A stretch of 60,094 bases of DNA from Rikenellaceae bacterium (GCA_900769905.1 CAAGIL010000070.1:1-60094); one strand, 5' to 3'. Positions 26,610 through 36,165 are shown, numbered from the stretch's first letter. Numbers and translations: made by a program. The notes: generated by a model from the sequence alone, not told the origin.

Positions 26610-27226
26610 AAGCTTATGGCAAGCGAAAGGTTCAGACCATAGTAGGAAGCAATATTGCTGAGTATGTTCTCAGCCTTGACATATCCCTGACCCTCCGGGT
26701 CGGGGATTTTAGGTTTGTCCAGGATACACTTTACGGCGAGCAGGAAGTCCAGATTCGCACCCGGGCTCAGTTTGATCCGATATCCGGCTCCCAGGCCTCC
26801 CATATATGCCGGGAGCACGTCGAGATCGTTTTCAAGTTTGAAGCCTATGCCTCCTTCGGCGAAGCTGAAAAGTCCGTCATTTATGAAGTCTTTGTAGAAA
26901 TAGCTGTAGCGAATTTTTACGGGCATTACCCTGCTTCTGGATGGAACGCCGGAGTAACCTCCGAGAGCGGAGATTGCATGTCTGCGTCCCAGTTTGATAC
27001 TTATTCCCGCCAGCAGGTCTGCATTTGATCTGAACAGCACGCCGCTTTCATTATCAAATATGCGTCCTCCTTCAGAGGAAAGGATGTTATACTTGTATGC
27101 TCCGAAGAAAGATTGGGTATAGCCCCATTCCACGCATACATCAAAGCGGGGGCTGATGGCGTGCACGCCCTGACAGGCAAGCAGCAGAGTCAGGCAGACC
27201 AATATCTTTGTGCAATGAACTTTCAT
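26606..27226 (-). CDS. Small outer-membrane beta-barrel protein
   Basis: 206 aa with a signal peptide (1-22, ending GVHA) and then alternating hydrophobic strands such as FSFAEGGIGFKLE and YMGGLGAGYRIKL, ending LSLAISF. This is the pattern of the porin-like OMP_b-brl families common in Bacteroidota. I start at the ATG at 27226 since it gives the signal peptide directly. It lies 1 bp downstream of another barrel gene, so the two form an operon. Function unknown. Confidence 0.65.
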   Translation of the reverse strand: MKVHCTKILVCLTLLLACQGVHAISPRFDVCVEWGYTQSFFGAYKYNILSSEGGRIFDNESGVLFRSNADLLAGISIKLGRRHAISALGGYSGVPSRSRVMPVKIRYSYFYKDFINDGLFSFAEGGIGFKLENDLDVLPAYMGGLGAGYRIKLSPGANLDFLLAVKCILDKPKIPDPEGQGYVKAENILSNIASYYGLNLSLAISF

Positions 27227-27227
27227 G

Positions 27228-27809
27228 TCAAAATCTGTAATACAGGCATAATTGAGGCATAAGTGCATTTATCAGTCCCAGTTTGTATAGGCTGATGAGG
27301 GCGGCACCGGTATCCCTGTCCTTCCGTATGATGACTCCGGGGCACAGGCTGATGCTCAGGTCTATTGTAATGCCCCTGTCGAAATCCATTCCAAGGCCGG
27401 CATTGCAGTCCAGGCAGAGGGATACACCCATCTGTTTCTCCAGCATCCTCCCGTCTGCATCCTTGCTGAAGAAGCCTGCCTCGTAGTCGTGGACATAGCC
27501 GCCGAGTATTCCTGCTCCCCCATACAAGGACAGGCGCATATAGTCATAGTCGTAGACCCCGAGTATGTAATTGTGGGTATAACTGGCACAGAGCCCCACA
27601 TCGTAAGTTCTGTAGGAGAGAAGACCGTAAGTGTCTGCATAGACATTGAAGCAGCGTATCTCGTCGGCATTGGTGTTGTCCATCTGCAGGGAAATGCCGA
27701 ATCCTTTCGGAGAATTGAAAAGGCCGACTCTTTTCTCCCTCGCCTCGGAGAGAGACGCGGCAAGAAACATCAGGGCACAGCCCAGGAATATTTTTAATCT
27801 TTCAGGCAT
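27228..27809 (-). CDS. Small outer-membrane beta-barrel protein (first of pair)
   Basis: 193 aa with a signal peptide (1-23) and barrel-like strands (GFGISLQMD, LSLYGGAGILGGY), ending in LCLYYRF with a terminal Phe. Five cysteines are scattered through it, which is unusual for such barrels. The second barrel gene follows 1 bp later. Not homologous in an obvious way to its partner at this level. Function unknown. Confidence 0.62.
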   Translation of the reverse strand: MPERLKIFLGCALMFLAASLSEAREKRVGLFNSPKGFGISLQMDNTNADEIRCFNVYADTYGLLSYRTYDVGLCASYTHNYILGVYDYDYMRLSLYGGAGILGGYVHDYEAGFFSKDADGRMLEKQMGVSLCLDCNAGLGMDFDRGITIDLSISLCPGVIIRKDRDTGAALISLYKLGLINALMPQLCLYYRF

Positions 27810-27838
27810 TGTTTTAAACGCACTAATATAGCCATTTC

Positions 27839-27870
27839 TTTGATTTTTTCCTCAAAATAGGGTAAATTTG
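27839..27870 (+). promoter_or_regulatory. Complete promoter for the GNAT-like gene
   Basis: TTTG at 27839-27842, 20-bp spacer, TAAATTTG at 27863-27870, then GCGGCG. This is a textbook Bacteroidota primary-sigma promoter; the ATG follows 26 nt later. Confidence 0.75.
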
Positions 27871-27896
27871 CGGCGTGATACTAATATAAACCTTAA

Positions 27897-29033
27897 ATGT
27901 CAATACAAATCAAAGAAGTTAAAACGCGCAGGGAGTTGCGTGAGTTTGTGAATTTTCCGGAGAGGCTCTACAGGGACAACAAGTGCTATGTACCACCTCT
28001 GGTTTTCGACCAGATGAACACTCTGGATCAGAAGAAGGGGGCAGCCCAGGATTTCTGCAAGTCAAAACTTTACCTTGCATACAAGGACGGAGAGCCTGCA
28101 GGCAGAGTTGCAGCCATCGTGAATGAACTCGCCAACAAGCAGTGGGACCACAAGGAAGTCCGTTTCGGATGGTATGACTTCATTGAGGATGAGGAAGTTG
28201 CGCGTGCCCTTATGCAGAAGGTGGAGGAATTCGGCCGCGAGCACGGAATGGAATCCGTAGTCGGCCCTCTCGGGTTCACTGACTTCGATCCTGAGGGACT
28301 GCTGGTTGAAGGTTTTGACCAGCTCAGCACCATGGCCCTGATATACAATCATCCTTACTATGTGAACTACATTGAGAATATGGGTTTCACCAAGGATGCC
28401 GATTGGATTGAATACAAGATATATCTCCCAAAGGTGCTCCCGGAGAAGGTGCTGAGGGTTTCCAATATCATTCAGCAGAGGACCAACTGCCATATACGCC
28501 CTCTCACAAGGAAAATCATCAGGGAAGAAGACTATGCCCACAAAATCTTTGATGTCATCAACGATTGCTACAAGGACCTCTATAACTTCACCGTACTGCC
28601 CAAGCATATGGCTGACCAGTATATAGGTTTCTATCTGTCGATACTTGACCTCAAGTATGTAAGCATCGTGGAGAACGAAAAGAACGAGATCGTCGCCTTC
28701 GGTATCACGATGCCTTCCATCGCAAGGGCTCTCCAGAAGTCAAGGGGCAAACTCTTCCCGTTCGGCTGGTGGCCTGTCGTGAAGTCACTTTTCCTCAAGA
28801 GGGAAGAAGGCGTGGAAATGCTCCTTGTAGGTGTTCGTCCTGACTATCAGGGAAGCGGTCTGAACTCTCTCGTGATGGCGGATATGTTCAAGAAATATAC
28901 TGCCGCAGGAGTGGTTTGGGCAGAAACCAACGCAATTCTGGAGACCAATGTCAAGAATCAGCGTCAGTTTACCGACTTTGAGAAGGATTGCAAGAAGCGT
29001 CGCCGTTCTTATATTAAAAAGCTTGAATATTAG
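27897..29033 (+). CDS. GNAT-like N-acetyltransferase family protein
   Basis: 378 aa cytosolic protein. The N-terminus (FVNFPERLYRDNKCYVPPL) and middle (ESVVGPLGFTDFDPEGLLVE) match a widespread family annotated as GNAT acetyltransferases; the C-terminal half has the acetyl-CoA-type segment LLVGVRPDYQGSGLNSLVM. The substrate is unknown. It has its own strong promoter (27839-27870) and precedes rarA by 14 bp, probably as one operon. Confidence 0.7.
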   Translation: MSIQIKEVKTRRELREFVNFPERLYRDNKCYVPPLVFDQMNTLDQKKGAAQDFCKSKLYLAYKDGEPAGRVAAIVNELANKQWDHKEVRFGWYDFIEDEEVARALMQKVEEFGREHGMESVVGPLGFTDFDPEGLLVEGFDQLSTMALIYNHPYYVNYIENMGFTKDADWIEYKIYLPKVLPEKVLRVSNIIQQRTNCHIRPLTRKIIREEDYAHKIFDVINDCYKDLYNFTVLPKHMADQYIGFYLSILDLKYVSIVENEKNEIVAFGITMPSIARALQKSRGKLFPFGWWPVVKSLFLKREEGVEMLLVGVRPDYQGSGLNSLVMADMFKKYTAAGVVWAETNAILETNVKNQRQFTDFEKDCKKRRRSYIKKLEY

Positions 29034-29047
29034 TTAATAAAACAATA

Positions 29048-30346
29048 ATGTTAGAGTCTATAACAAAAATGTTACCTCCGCTCCCGGAGCGTATGAGACC
29101 TAAAAGTCTCGACGAATACGTGGGGCAGAGGCATCTTGTGGGAGAAGGATGCATACTCCGCAAGATGATAGACTCCGGCAATCTTTCCTCTTTCATCCTA
29201 TGGGGTCCTCCGGGGGTAGGAAAGACCACCCTGGCCAAGATAATATCCCATACTCTTGACCGTGAGTTCTTCACCCTTTCAGCCGTAAGTTCCGGAGTCA
29301 AGGATGTAAGGGAAGTCATCGAGGCTGCCAAGTCGAAGAATATATTTTCGTCTTCAGCAGCCCCGGTGCTTTTCATTGACGAAATCCACCGTTTCAACAA
29401 AGCTCAGCAGGATGCACTTCTGGGAGCAGTGGAAGCAGGAACGGTTGTGCTCATAGGTGCCACTACGGAAAACCCTTCCTTTGAGGTCATCACTCCCCTT
29501 CTCTCCCGTTGTCAGGTATTTGTGCTCAAGAGCCTGGATGCTGCTGATCTTCAGCTTCTGCTAGACAGGGCCCTGAAGCAGGATGAGGTTTTGAAAACTA
29601 GAAATATAGATGTGGTTCAGACAGAGGCCCTATTCCGCCAGAGCGGTGGAGACGGGAGAAAGCTGCTCAACATACTTGAAATCGTAGTTGATTCCCAGGC
29701 TGGCGAAAAGCGTGCAGTCATTGACAACAAGCGGGTTACGGAGTGCCTGCAGGACAGCGTGGCAATATACGACAAGGGCGGTGAGATGCATTATGACATC
29801 ATCTCTGCCTTCATCAAGAGTATAAGGGGCTCGGATCCGAATGCCGCTGTATATTGGATGGCCAGGATGCTGGACGGAGGTGAAGACCCTCTTTTTATTG
29901 CGAGGAGACTGTGCATTCTTGCAGCAGAGGATGTGGGGCTGGCTAATCCAAATGCCCTGCTTCTTGCTGACGCCACCTTCAGGATTGTGCACTCCATCGG
30001 TATGCCGGAGGCTCGTATCCCATTGAGTGAGTGTGCAATATATCTTGCCAGCTCCCCCAAGAGCAATTCCGCATATCTGGCCATAGACAAGGCTCTGGAA
30101 TGTGTCCATTCAGACAGTACGGCTCCTGTTCCGCTTTATCTCAGGAATGCCCCGACCAAACTTATGTCCGAACTGGGGTATTCCGACGGATACAAGTATG
30201 CCCACGATTATCCCGGACACTTTACCGATCTTGAGTTCCTCCCGGAAAAACTCTCCGGCAGCGTTTTCTATGAGCCGCAGCAGAATCGCCACGAGGACAG
30301 TCTCAAGACGTATCTGCAGGCCTGCTGGCCTAAGTATTACAAATGA
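29048..30346 (+). CDS. rarA: Replication-associated recombination ATPase RarA/MgsA
   Basis: 432 aa AAA+ clamp-loader-like ATPase acting at stalled replication forks. Walker A GPPGVGKTTL, Walker B VLFIDEIHRFNKAQQD, sensor 1 IGATTENPSFEV and arginine finger region LLSRCQVFVL are clear, followed by the tetramerisation domain (about 260-432) with KSIRGSDPNAAVYWMARML. Length and order match the family closely. Its end is one base from the convergent mltD stop. Confidence 0.95.
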   Translation: MLESITKMLPPLPERMRPKSLDEYVGQRHLVGEGCILRKMIDSGNLSSFILWGPPGVGKTTLAKIISHTLDREFFTLSAVSSGVKDVREVIEAAKSKNIFSSSAAPVLFIDEIHRFNKAQQDALLGAVEAGTVVLIGATTENPSFEVITPLLSRCQVFVLKSLDAADLQLLLDRALKQDEVLKTRNIDVVQTEALFRQSGGDGRKLLNILEIVVDSQAGEKRAVIDNKRVTECLQDSVAIYDKGGEMHYDIISAFIKSIRGSDPNAAVYWMARMLDGGEDPLFIARRLCILAAEDVGLANPNALLLADATFRIVHSIGMPEARIPLSECAIYLASSPKSNSAYLAIDKALECVHSDSTAPVPLYLRNAPTKLMSELGYSDGYKYAHDYPGHFTDLEFLPEKLSGSVFYEPQQNRHEDSLKTYLQACWPKYYK

Positions 30347-31975
30347 TTAAAGCGGGATTTTAAGTTTCTGCCCAGGACGGATGTTGTCGCTCTTCAATCC
30401 GTTGGCGGCCTTGATGTTGTCTGCGCTTACCCCAGGATACTTCTTGGCTATCTTGTAGAGAGAATCTCCGTCACGAACCGTATAATATGTTGTTTTTGAA
30501 GTGCTTGTGCTACTTCCGGACTTGCCTGAAGTACTGGAGGAAGTGCTTGAAGCTGTGCTCTGCGCCTTAGGTCCGCCATTGGTGTAGATGTATAGAATCT
30601 GACCTTCGCGTATCGTGGAAGATTTGAGGTTGTTCCAGTTCTTCAGCTGGTTGACGCTGACTCCGTAACGGCTGGCTATGCGTCCGAGGTAATCTCCGCT
30701 CTTGACTTTATAGGATATACGCTGAGGGGCGGCAGCTTTGGAAGCGTTTTGCACATCCTTGATTACCTTGGTTGTGAGCAGGGAGTCCGCCTTGAACGTA
30801 TATATTGAATCCAGTGGTGCGTCGAGCACGGCTCCGGTCCAGTTTACAGGAATCTTGAGTACGTATTCGTGGTTGTTTCCAGGCACAATGTCATTGAAAT
30901 ATTGCGGATTAAGCCTGCGCAAGTCGTCCATAGGAAGTCCGACTTTGCCGTTTATCTGCGCGAAGTGAAGGTTTCTCCTGATGTGCAGGGTGTCGGTCTG
31001 CGCCGGCATGCCCACGTTCTGCGGCACTATTCCGTATTCCCTGTAATAGGTCATCGCATACATCACTGCCACGAAGGCCGGGACATAGCCTCTGGTTTCG
31101 CGCGGGAGGTAAGGATAAATGCTCCAGTAGTCGCGTGAACCCCCTGCCCTGCGTATGGCCTTGGACACGTTGCCTGCGCCGCAGTTGTACGAACTTATTG
31201 CCAGGGCCCAGTCTCCGAATATGTTATACGCGTCGCGCAGGTATCTTGCGGCTGCATCCATGGATTTCTCCACGTCCATACGCTCGTCCACGTAGGAATT
31301 GATTTCAAGCCCGTAGGACTTGGCAGTCGTGTACATGAACTGCCATATTCCCTTGGCTCCTGCCCTGGAAGTGGCTGTCGGATTGAGCATTGACTCCACC
31401 ACAGCCATATATTTAAGCTCCACCGGAAGATTGTAGCGGCTCAGAATCTCTTCGAACAAAGGGAAGTAGAAGTTGCTCAGCCCCAATACTTTACCCATTC
31501 TTTCCGGCATTTTCTCCGAGTAGAGGACTATGCAGTTGCGCACGTGGTCGTTGAAAGGCAGAGAGATGAAGGAATTCATATCGGCAATACGCTGCATGAG
31601 CACTTCGTCGCTGACTTTTGAATCGAAGCGGACAGAATCCATATCGTATTCGTGGACTGTGTCGTAATCGGTAATTGCCGAATTCCGGTACCAGAGCTGG
31701 AGCAGGCTGTCGCTCATCTCTGCGGTGTATTCAACTGTCTCTTCCTGCCAGTCGTTTCCTTCCATCACTGCAATCAGCTCGCTGTCTTCGAGATAGCGTC
31801 TTTGCTCAAAACTGTCCAGAAGGGTCTGGAGGGAATCGAGGGAAGCCTTGAGGGCATCGTTCTCCTGCTGGAGCTGTTTCCTCGTGGGGCGGCCGAAAAG
31901 GAATCCGGCATTCTGGGCTTCCACCTGGGGAGAAAGCAGCAGAAGTATTCCGATAAATATGCTTAATCTCTTCAT
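30347..31975 (-). CDS. LysM-containing lytic murein transglycosylase (MltD-like)
   Basis: 542 aa secreted peptidoglycan lyase. Signal peptide (to about residue 20), a coiled-coil stretch (about 30-70), an SLT domain (about 155-300) with catalytic Glu in KYMAVVESMLNP and the AGAKGIWQFM and SYNCGAGNV blocks, then two LysM repeats (about 390-440 and 495-542) separated by a Ser/Thr-rich linker. It cleaves glycan strands to anhydro-muropeptides. It is the last gene of the parA-parB-DUF5683 unit, a neighbourhood I recall from other Bacteroidota. The ATG at 31975 is preferred over an upstream TTG. Confidence 0.92.
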   Translation of the reverse strand: MKRLSIFIGILLLLSPQVEAQNAGFLFGRPTRKQLQQENDALKASLDSLQTLLDSFEQRRYLEDSELIAVMEGNDWQEETVEYTAEMSDSLLQLWYRNSAITDYDTVHEYDMDSVRFDSKVSDEVLMQRIADMNSFISLPFNDHVRNCIVLYSEKMPERMGKVLGLSNFYFPLFEEILSRYNLPVELKYMAVVESMLNPTATSRAGAKGIWQFMYTTAKSYGLEINSYVDERMDVEKSMDAAARYLRDAYNIFGDWALAISSYNCGAGNVSKAIRRAGGSRDYWSIYPYLPRETRGYVPAFVAVMYAMTYYREYGIVPQNVGMPAQTDTLHIRRNLHFAQINGKVGLPMDDLRRLNPQYFNDIVPGNNHEYVLKIPVNWTGAVLDAPLDSIYTFKADSLLTTKVIKDVQNASKAAAPQRISYKVKSGDYLGRIASRYGVSVNQLKNWNNLKSSTIREGQILYIYTNGGPKAQSTASSTSSSTSGKSGSSTSTSKTTYYTVRDGDSLYKIAKKYPGVSADNIKAANGLKSDNIRPGQKLKIPL

Positions 31976-31977
31976 TA

Positions 31978-32883
31978 TCAAAATCTTAATCCGAGGCGTA
32001 CGCCCAGGGCTATATTATTGGATGAAGGTCCTCCGTATGCCAGCTGAAAATCAGGGATACCCACTACCGGCTCCATCCTGAGGGCCAGGTCATTGCTCAC
32101 CTCGAAGTTGTGCATATAGGAGAAGACATTGGCATCAATTACCTGAAGCAGGTAGACGAGGGCAATGGCGAGTACGGAATAATCCCTGTAGCGTCTGTAT
32201 ATGTTCCTGTAATACAGGGCTTGGTCGGCTGTAATCGGCCCGTCGTATTCCACTTCAGGATTCGTGGCTTCAATGTATATGGAACGGAAACGCTGGAAAT
32301 TCCTGTTGAAATCCGAGTAATAGTGGAAAGCGGCCGCCATACCTCCAAGGTATAGAGGAAGCTTCCAGTATTCCCTGTTGTATATCTGCCCCAATCCGGG
32401 CAAGAGTATGGAATATATGGTGGCTTTTCCGGCGTGAGGATAATAATCCGGTTTATAGCATACTACTCCGTCCATCAGACTTCCCCACCAGGCGAGTCCC
32501 GCACCCACGAAACTGAGCGTGGCGGCAGTGCTGTTGCCCTTGCTGTTGAAATAGAAGCCTGCTCCCAGGCCTGCTCCTATGGTCCCGTAGATGATTGGGA
32601 GTTTCCAATACTGCTTGTTGTAGATCTGGCAGCCTCCTACGAACACGGCCGAGCCGCCGAAAAGCTGTCCTACCTTAAGCTCATTCTTGTGTTTGAGTCC
32701 CCCGAAGTAGTCCTTGAGGGAGAAAAGGGTCTCGACCGAGTCCTTCTTGCTGCCGGAGCTGTTGCTGTTGTTGTAGGATTGGCTGAAGGCCTGGTCGCGG
32801 AACTGGGCGGAAGCGCACACGCAAATGGATACAGCGGCTAATACTGCTGCGATATATCTTATGTGATGCTTCAGATTACCCAT
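31978..32883 (-). CDS. DUF5683-domain membrane protein
   Basis: 301 aa. N-terminal signal or anchor (about 8-26), then a low-complexity Ser/Asn stretch and two copies of a repeated hydrophobic unit: GGCQIYNKQYWKLPIIYGTI (about 83-102) and PGLGQIYNREYWKLPLYLGG (about 166-185). This matches DUF5683, found beside parAB in Bacteroidota. Role unknown; the final residues (LGVRLGLRF) look like a barrel-type or membrane strand. Its ATG overlaps the parB stop by one base (TGATG), and mltD follows after 2 bp. Confidence 0.82.
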   Translation of the reverse strand: MGNLKHHIRYIAAVLAAVSICVCASAQFRDQAFSQSYNNSNSSGSKKDSVETLFSLKDYFGGLKHKNELKVGQLFGGSAVFVGGCQIYNKQYWKLPIIYGTIGAGLGAGFYFNSKGNSTAATLSFVGAGLAWWGSLMDGVVCYKPDYYPHAGKATIYSILLPGLGQIYNREYWKLPLYLGGMAAAFHYYSDFNRNFQRFRSIYIEATNPEVEYDGPITADQALYYRNIYRRYRDYSVLAIALVYLLQVIDANVFSYMHNFEVSNDLALRMEPVVGIPDFQLAYGGPSSNNIALGVRLGLRF

Positions 32884-33827
32884 CAGAACTGCTTGTCTTC
32901 AAGTGCTTTTACGAACGCCTTCACTTCTTCGTCCGAGTTGAAGCGTATGGTCATGGTGCCCTTTCCGTTGCTGCTTCTCTTCAGTGAAATTTCATTGGAG
33001 AAGAACCTGCCCACGTGGCTGAGTATCTTGTAGTAGTCTTCAGGAAGCTCCTGGTCTTTCCTGGCAGATCCTGCCTTGCTGACACTTTCCGGCTTGACCT
33101 GGGCCTTCCTTACCAGCGCTTCCAGTTCCCTAACCGACATACCGTCCTTTATAACAAGGTCGCAAAGCTGTTCCTGGAGCTCCGGGTCCTCTACTCCGAG
33201 TATGGCCTTGGCGTGGCCCATGCTCAGAAGTCCGACCTTTATGTCGTGCTGCACCTTGGCGGGGAGTTTGAGCAGACGTATGGTGTTCGCCACCGTAGCC
33301 CTCTTCTTCCCCACCCTGTCGGCGAGTTTGTCCTGGGTGAGCGAGCATTCCTCAATCAGGCGCTGGTAGCTGAGTGCCAGCTCAATGGGGTCGAGGTTCT
33401 CTCTCTGCACGTTCTCCACAATCGCCATCTCCAGCATACCCTGGTCGTTGGCGTCGCGTATGTATGCCGGAATCGTGCTCATACCCGCGAGACGGCAGGC
33501 TTTGTACCTGCGTTCGCCGCTGATTATCTGGTATTTGCCCGGTCCCGTGCGGCGCACCGTGATAGGCTGTATGAGTCCGAGGGTGCGTATGGATGCCGCC
33601 AGTTCGTTCAGTGCCTCCTCGTCGAAGGACATACGCGGCTGGAACGGGTTCGCTTCAATCATATCCACGGGTATGCGCAGTATGTCGGCCGTGTTCTCGT
33701 GGCTGCCCTGGGCTCCCACCACTTCCTTGTTCACATAACCCACCGGCTTGCGCAGCTGGTCCGCGTCCGGAACGCTTCCGAAAAGTGCGCTCACTCCCTT
33801 TCCGAGTCCTCTCTGTGGCTTGCTCAT
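32883..33827 (-). CDS. parB: Chromosome partitioning protein ParB
   Basis: 314 aa. N-terminal CTPase/ParB domain (about 45-140) with IPVDMIEANPFQPR and ISGERRYKACRLAG (the GERRxRA-type motif), then a helix-turn-helix domain (about 150-230) that binds parS, and a C-terminal dimerisation tail. It loads as a clamp at parS sites near the origin. Overlaps parA by 4 bp (ATGA). No parS-like 16-mer was noticed in this window. Confidence 0.95.
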   Translation of the reverse strand: MSKPQRGLGKGVSALFGSVPDADQLRKPVGYVNKEVVGAQGSHENTADILRIPVDMIEANPFQPRMSFDEEALNELAASIRTLGLIQPITVRRTGPGKYQIISGERRYKACRLAGMSTIPAYIRDANDQGMLEMAIVENVQRENLDPIELALSYQRLIEECSLTQDKLADRVGKKRATVANTIRLLKLPAKVQHDIKVGLLSMGHAKAILGVEDPELQEQLCDLVIKDGMSVRELEALVRKAQVKPESVSKAGSARKDQELPEDYYKILSHVGRFFSNEISLKRSSNGKGTMTIRFNSDEEVKAFVKALEDKQF

Positions 33828-34600
33828 ATCTTTTCGCCGTTATGCTCCATTACCTCCCTCGCCAGATTGAGGTAGTTGTTAGAGCCGTTGCACATAATGT
33901 CATAAAGGATAATAGGTTTTCCGTGGGAAGGCGCCTCGCTCAGGCGTATGTTCCTCTGTATCACGGTATTGAACACCATATCCTTGAAGTGCTCCCTAAG
34001 CTCGGAGAGCACCTGGCTGTGGACCCTGGTCCTGCCGTCGAACATGGTCACCACGAAACCCTCGATCTGCAGATCCGGGTTGGACTCGGACTGCACGAGC
34101 CTGATTGTCTGGAGCAGTTTGCCCAGACCTTCCAGCGCGAAGAACTCCGGCTGCACAGGGATTATCACCGAGTCAGCCGCCGTGAGCGAGTTGATGGTGA
34201 CAGTTCCAAGCGACGGGGAGCAGTCGATGATGATGTAGTCGTAATCGTTCCTTATAGGCGCGAGTATGCGCTTGAGCACGGATTCCTTGTCTTCAAAGTT
34301 AAGAAGTTCTATCTCCGCGGCCACCAGATTGATATGGGAAGGTATCATGTGAAGCCTCTCCATTTCGGTCTGGATGAGGGTGTCAGTAATGTCAATTTCC
34401 CCTATCAGGGCTTCATAGAGGGTGCGTTTCTCGTCGCTGTCCGGCGAGAAATTGAGCCCCGAGGTCGTGTTGGCCTGAGGATCGGCATCGATAATCAGCA
34501 CTTTTTTCTCCAGAACCGCAAGGGACGCGGCCAGGTTGATGGCTGTGGTGGTCTTGCCGACTCCTCCCTTCTGGTTGGCTATAGCTATTACTTTTCCCAT
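33824..34600 (-). CDS. parA: Chromosome partitioning ATPase ParA (Soj)
   Basis: 258 aa, deviant Walker A NQKGGVGKTTTAINLAASLA with both lysines, switch DADPQANTTSG and DYIIIDCSPSLGT. ATP-dependent DNA-binding dimer that drives ParB-parS segregation. First gene of the parA-parB-DUF5683-mltD operon. Length and motifs match chromosomal Soj rather than plasmid ParA, which has a longer N-terminus. Confidence 0.95.
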   Translation of the reverse strand: MGKVIAIANQKGGVGKTTTAINLAASLAVLEKKVLIIDADPQANTTSGLNFSPDSDEKRTLYEALIGEIDITDTLIQTEMERLHMIPSHINLVAAEIELLNFEDKESVLKRILAPIRNDYDYIIIDCSPSLGTVTINSLTAADSVIIPVQPEFFALEGLGKLLQTIRLVQSESNPDLQIEGFVVTMFDGRTRVHSQVLSELREHFKDMVFNTVIQRNIRLSEAPSHGKPIILYDIMCNGSNNYLNLAREVMEHNGEKI

Positions 34601-34640
34601 ATTCCTAATGTCGTAAGATACAAAATTAATAAAAAGTTTG

Positions 34641-34648
34641 TAGATTTG
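34641..34648 (+). promoter_or_regulatory. Promoter -7 box almost touching the start codon of the second lipid kinase
   Basis: TAGATTTG ends only 4 nt before the ATG at 34653. Because Bacteroidota transcripts start a few bases after this box, the mRNA may have no leader. A clear -33 element is missing. Confidence 0.4.
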
Positions 34649-34652
34649 TAGT

Positions 34653-35594
34653 ATGTCCGACGTGAAAACCGATTTTTATTTCATCGTCAATCCCCGCGCG
34701 GGTTCAGGCAAGACGATGTTCAAGTGGATCCCTGCCGAGAAACGGCTTGAAGCTCAGGGTATATCTTTCGTGACGGCGATGACTGACCACAAACGTCACG
34801 CCACCCAACTTGCGATGGAAGCGGCTGCGCAGGGTTACAGGCGCATCGTTGCCGTCGGTGGAGACGGCTCCCTGCACGAGGTGTTCAACGGCATCTGCCG
34901 CTGGTGCGAGAAGGAAAAAGTGCCCACGGAGGAGTTCTACCTCGCCGTCATCCCCATTGGTTCGGGCAACGACTGGATCAAGAGCCTGGGAGTGGAGAAC
35001 GATGCCGACGAGGCGCTGGACGCGGTTCTGAGCGGGCGCAGCAGGAAGATGGATGTTACCAGGGTGCTGTGCGGGAACAAGACCCTGTATATGGCGAACG
35101 TGGGCGGGGTCGGCTTCGATTCACGCGTGTGCCTGCGCGTCAATTCCCAAAAGGAGAGCGGGCGCCGCGGTTCCAGAATCTACATCAATGCGCTCATACA
35201 TACCATCTTGAATATGAGGACAATACGCGTTGCGTGCGTATCCGACGGAGAAACCGTGTTCAGCGGTGAGTGCTATTCCATTGCGTTCGGGAACGGGAAA
35301 TACTCCGGCGGCGGCATGAGGCAGGTGCCGAAGGCGCGTATCGATGACGCTCTTATGGATTATATGATAGTGCCCCGGGTATCCCTTGGCCGAATAGCGC
35401 TGGAAGTGCCGCGTATCTTCAACGGCACGGTGGACGAGTCCAAATACATCATTTACGGAAAGTGCAGGCATTTTGACATTATGCCGCTGGACAACGAGTC
35501 CACGGAAGTCCTGGAACTGGACGGAGAACTGGTTGGACGCATCCCGGCGAGCCTGGAAATCAGCGGCGGCAGCATCAACGTGATGTGCGGATAG
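34653..35594 (+). CDS. Diacylglycerol kinase-family lipid kinase (second copy)
   Basis: 313 aa. ATP-site signature AVGGDGSLHEVFNGI, IPIGSGNDWIKSLG and FGNGKYSGGGMRQVPKA identify the DagK/YegS family. It is clearly diverged from the kinase at 12.5 kb and likely has its own lipid substrate. The 3' end overlaps the convergent PAP2 phosphatase gene by 20 bp, which pairs a lipid kinase with a lipid phosphatase. A -7 box at 34641-34648 suggests a leaderless transcript. Confidence 0.87.
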   Translation: MSDVKTDFYFIVNPRAGSGKTMFKWIPAEKRLEAQGISFVTAMTDHKRHATQLAMEAAAQGYRRIVAVGGDGSLHEVFNGICRWCEKEKVPTEEFYLAVIPIGSGNDWIKSLGVENDADEALDAVLSGRSRKMDVTRVLCGNKTLYMANVGGVGFDSRVCLRVNSQKESGRRGSRIYINALIHTILNMRTIRVACVSDGETVFSGECYSIAFGNGKYSGGGMRQVPKARIDDALMDYMIVPRVSLGRIALEVPRIFNGTVDESKYIIYGKCRHFDIMPLDNESTEVLELDGELVGRIPASLEISGGSINVMCG

Positions 35595-36156
35595 CGAATG
35601 CGAGGCGGGCAACGGCCCAGCCGACCAGCGCTCCTACCCCGAAACCGACGAGCACGTCCCCGAGGAAATGTTTACCTACAAATACGCGGCTGATGCCGAC
35701 TAGCAGCGCCCAGATCACAATCAGGACGGTGTACACGGTCGTTTTCCTGCCGCTACCCTGCTTTATGCACAATGCGGAACAGAGGGCGAATCCCATCGCA
35801 TTGGCGGCGTGGGCGGAGAAGAAGCCGTAGAGGTTGCCCTTGCCTTCGAGCATATGCAGGCCGTGGGTCACCATCCAGGGGTCGTGGCAGGGACGCATAC
35901 GTGCGCAGGCATCCTTGATCAGGTTGGAGAACTGGTCGCAGATTACGATTGTGAGCACGCAGGCGGCAAGGCACTTCAGGGCTGTCTTCCAGCCGAATTT
36001 CAGGAAGAAGAATACGAGCACGGCCAGGTACAGCGGTATCCACACGAGTTTGTTGGAGAAGAACTGCCACACCGGGTCGGTCAGAGGGCTATTGAGGCTG
36101 TTGATGAAGAGGCTTGCGCTCCTGTCAGCCTGTTCGAGACTTGCGATAATTTCCAT
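35575..36156 (-). CDS. PAP2-family membrane phosphatase
   Basis: 193 aa with about five membrane helices. The three-part active site is present: KDACARMRPCHD (KX6RP), FFSAHAAN (a PSGH variant with SAHAAN) and SRVFVGKHFLGD (SRX5HX3D). It would dephosphorylate a lipid phosphate such as undecaprenyl pyrophosphate or phosphatidate; the substrate is unknown. It follows obg by 9 bp on the minus strand. Confidence 0.9.
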   Translation of the reverse strand: MEIIASLEQADRSASLFINSLNSPLTDPVWQFFSNKLVWIPLYLAVLVFFFLKFGWKTALKCLAACVLTIVICDQFSNLIKDACARMRPCHDPWMVTHGLHMLEGKGNLYGFFSAHAANAMGFALCSALCIKQGSGRKTTVYTVLIVIWALLVGISRVFVGKHFLGDVLVGFGVGALVGWAVARLAFAIRTSR

Positions 36157-36165
36157 TGCTCCGCC

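Noticed and set aside
32883..34600. parS sites near parAB
   Set aside because: I looked for the usual GTTTCACGTGAAAC-type palindrome and noticed none in the window. The rlmD palindrome GTTTCGCA-AG-TGCGAAAC is similar in shape but its centre differs.
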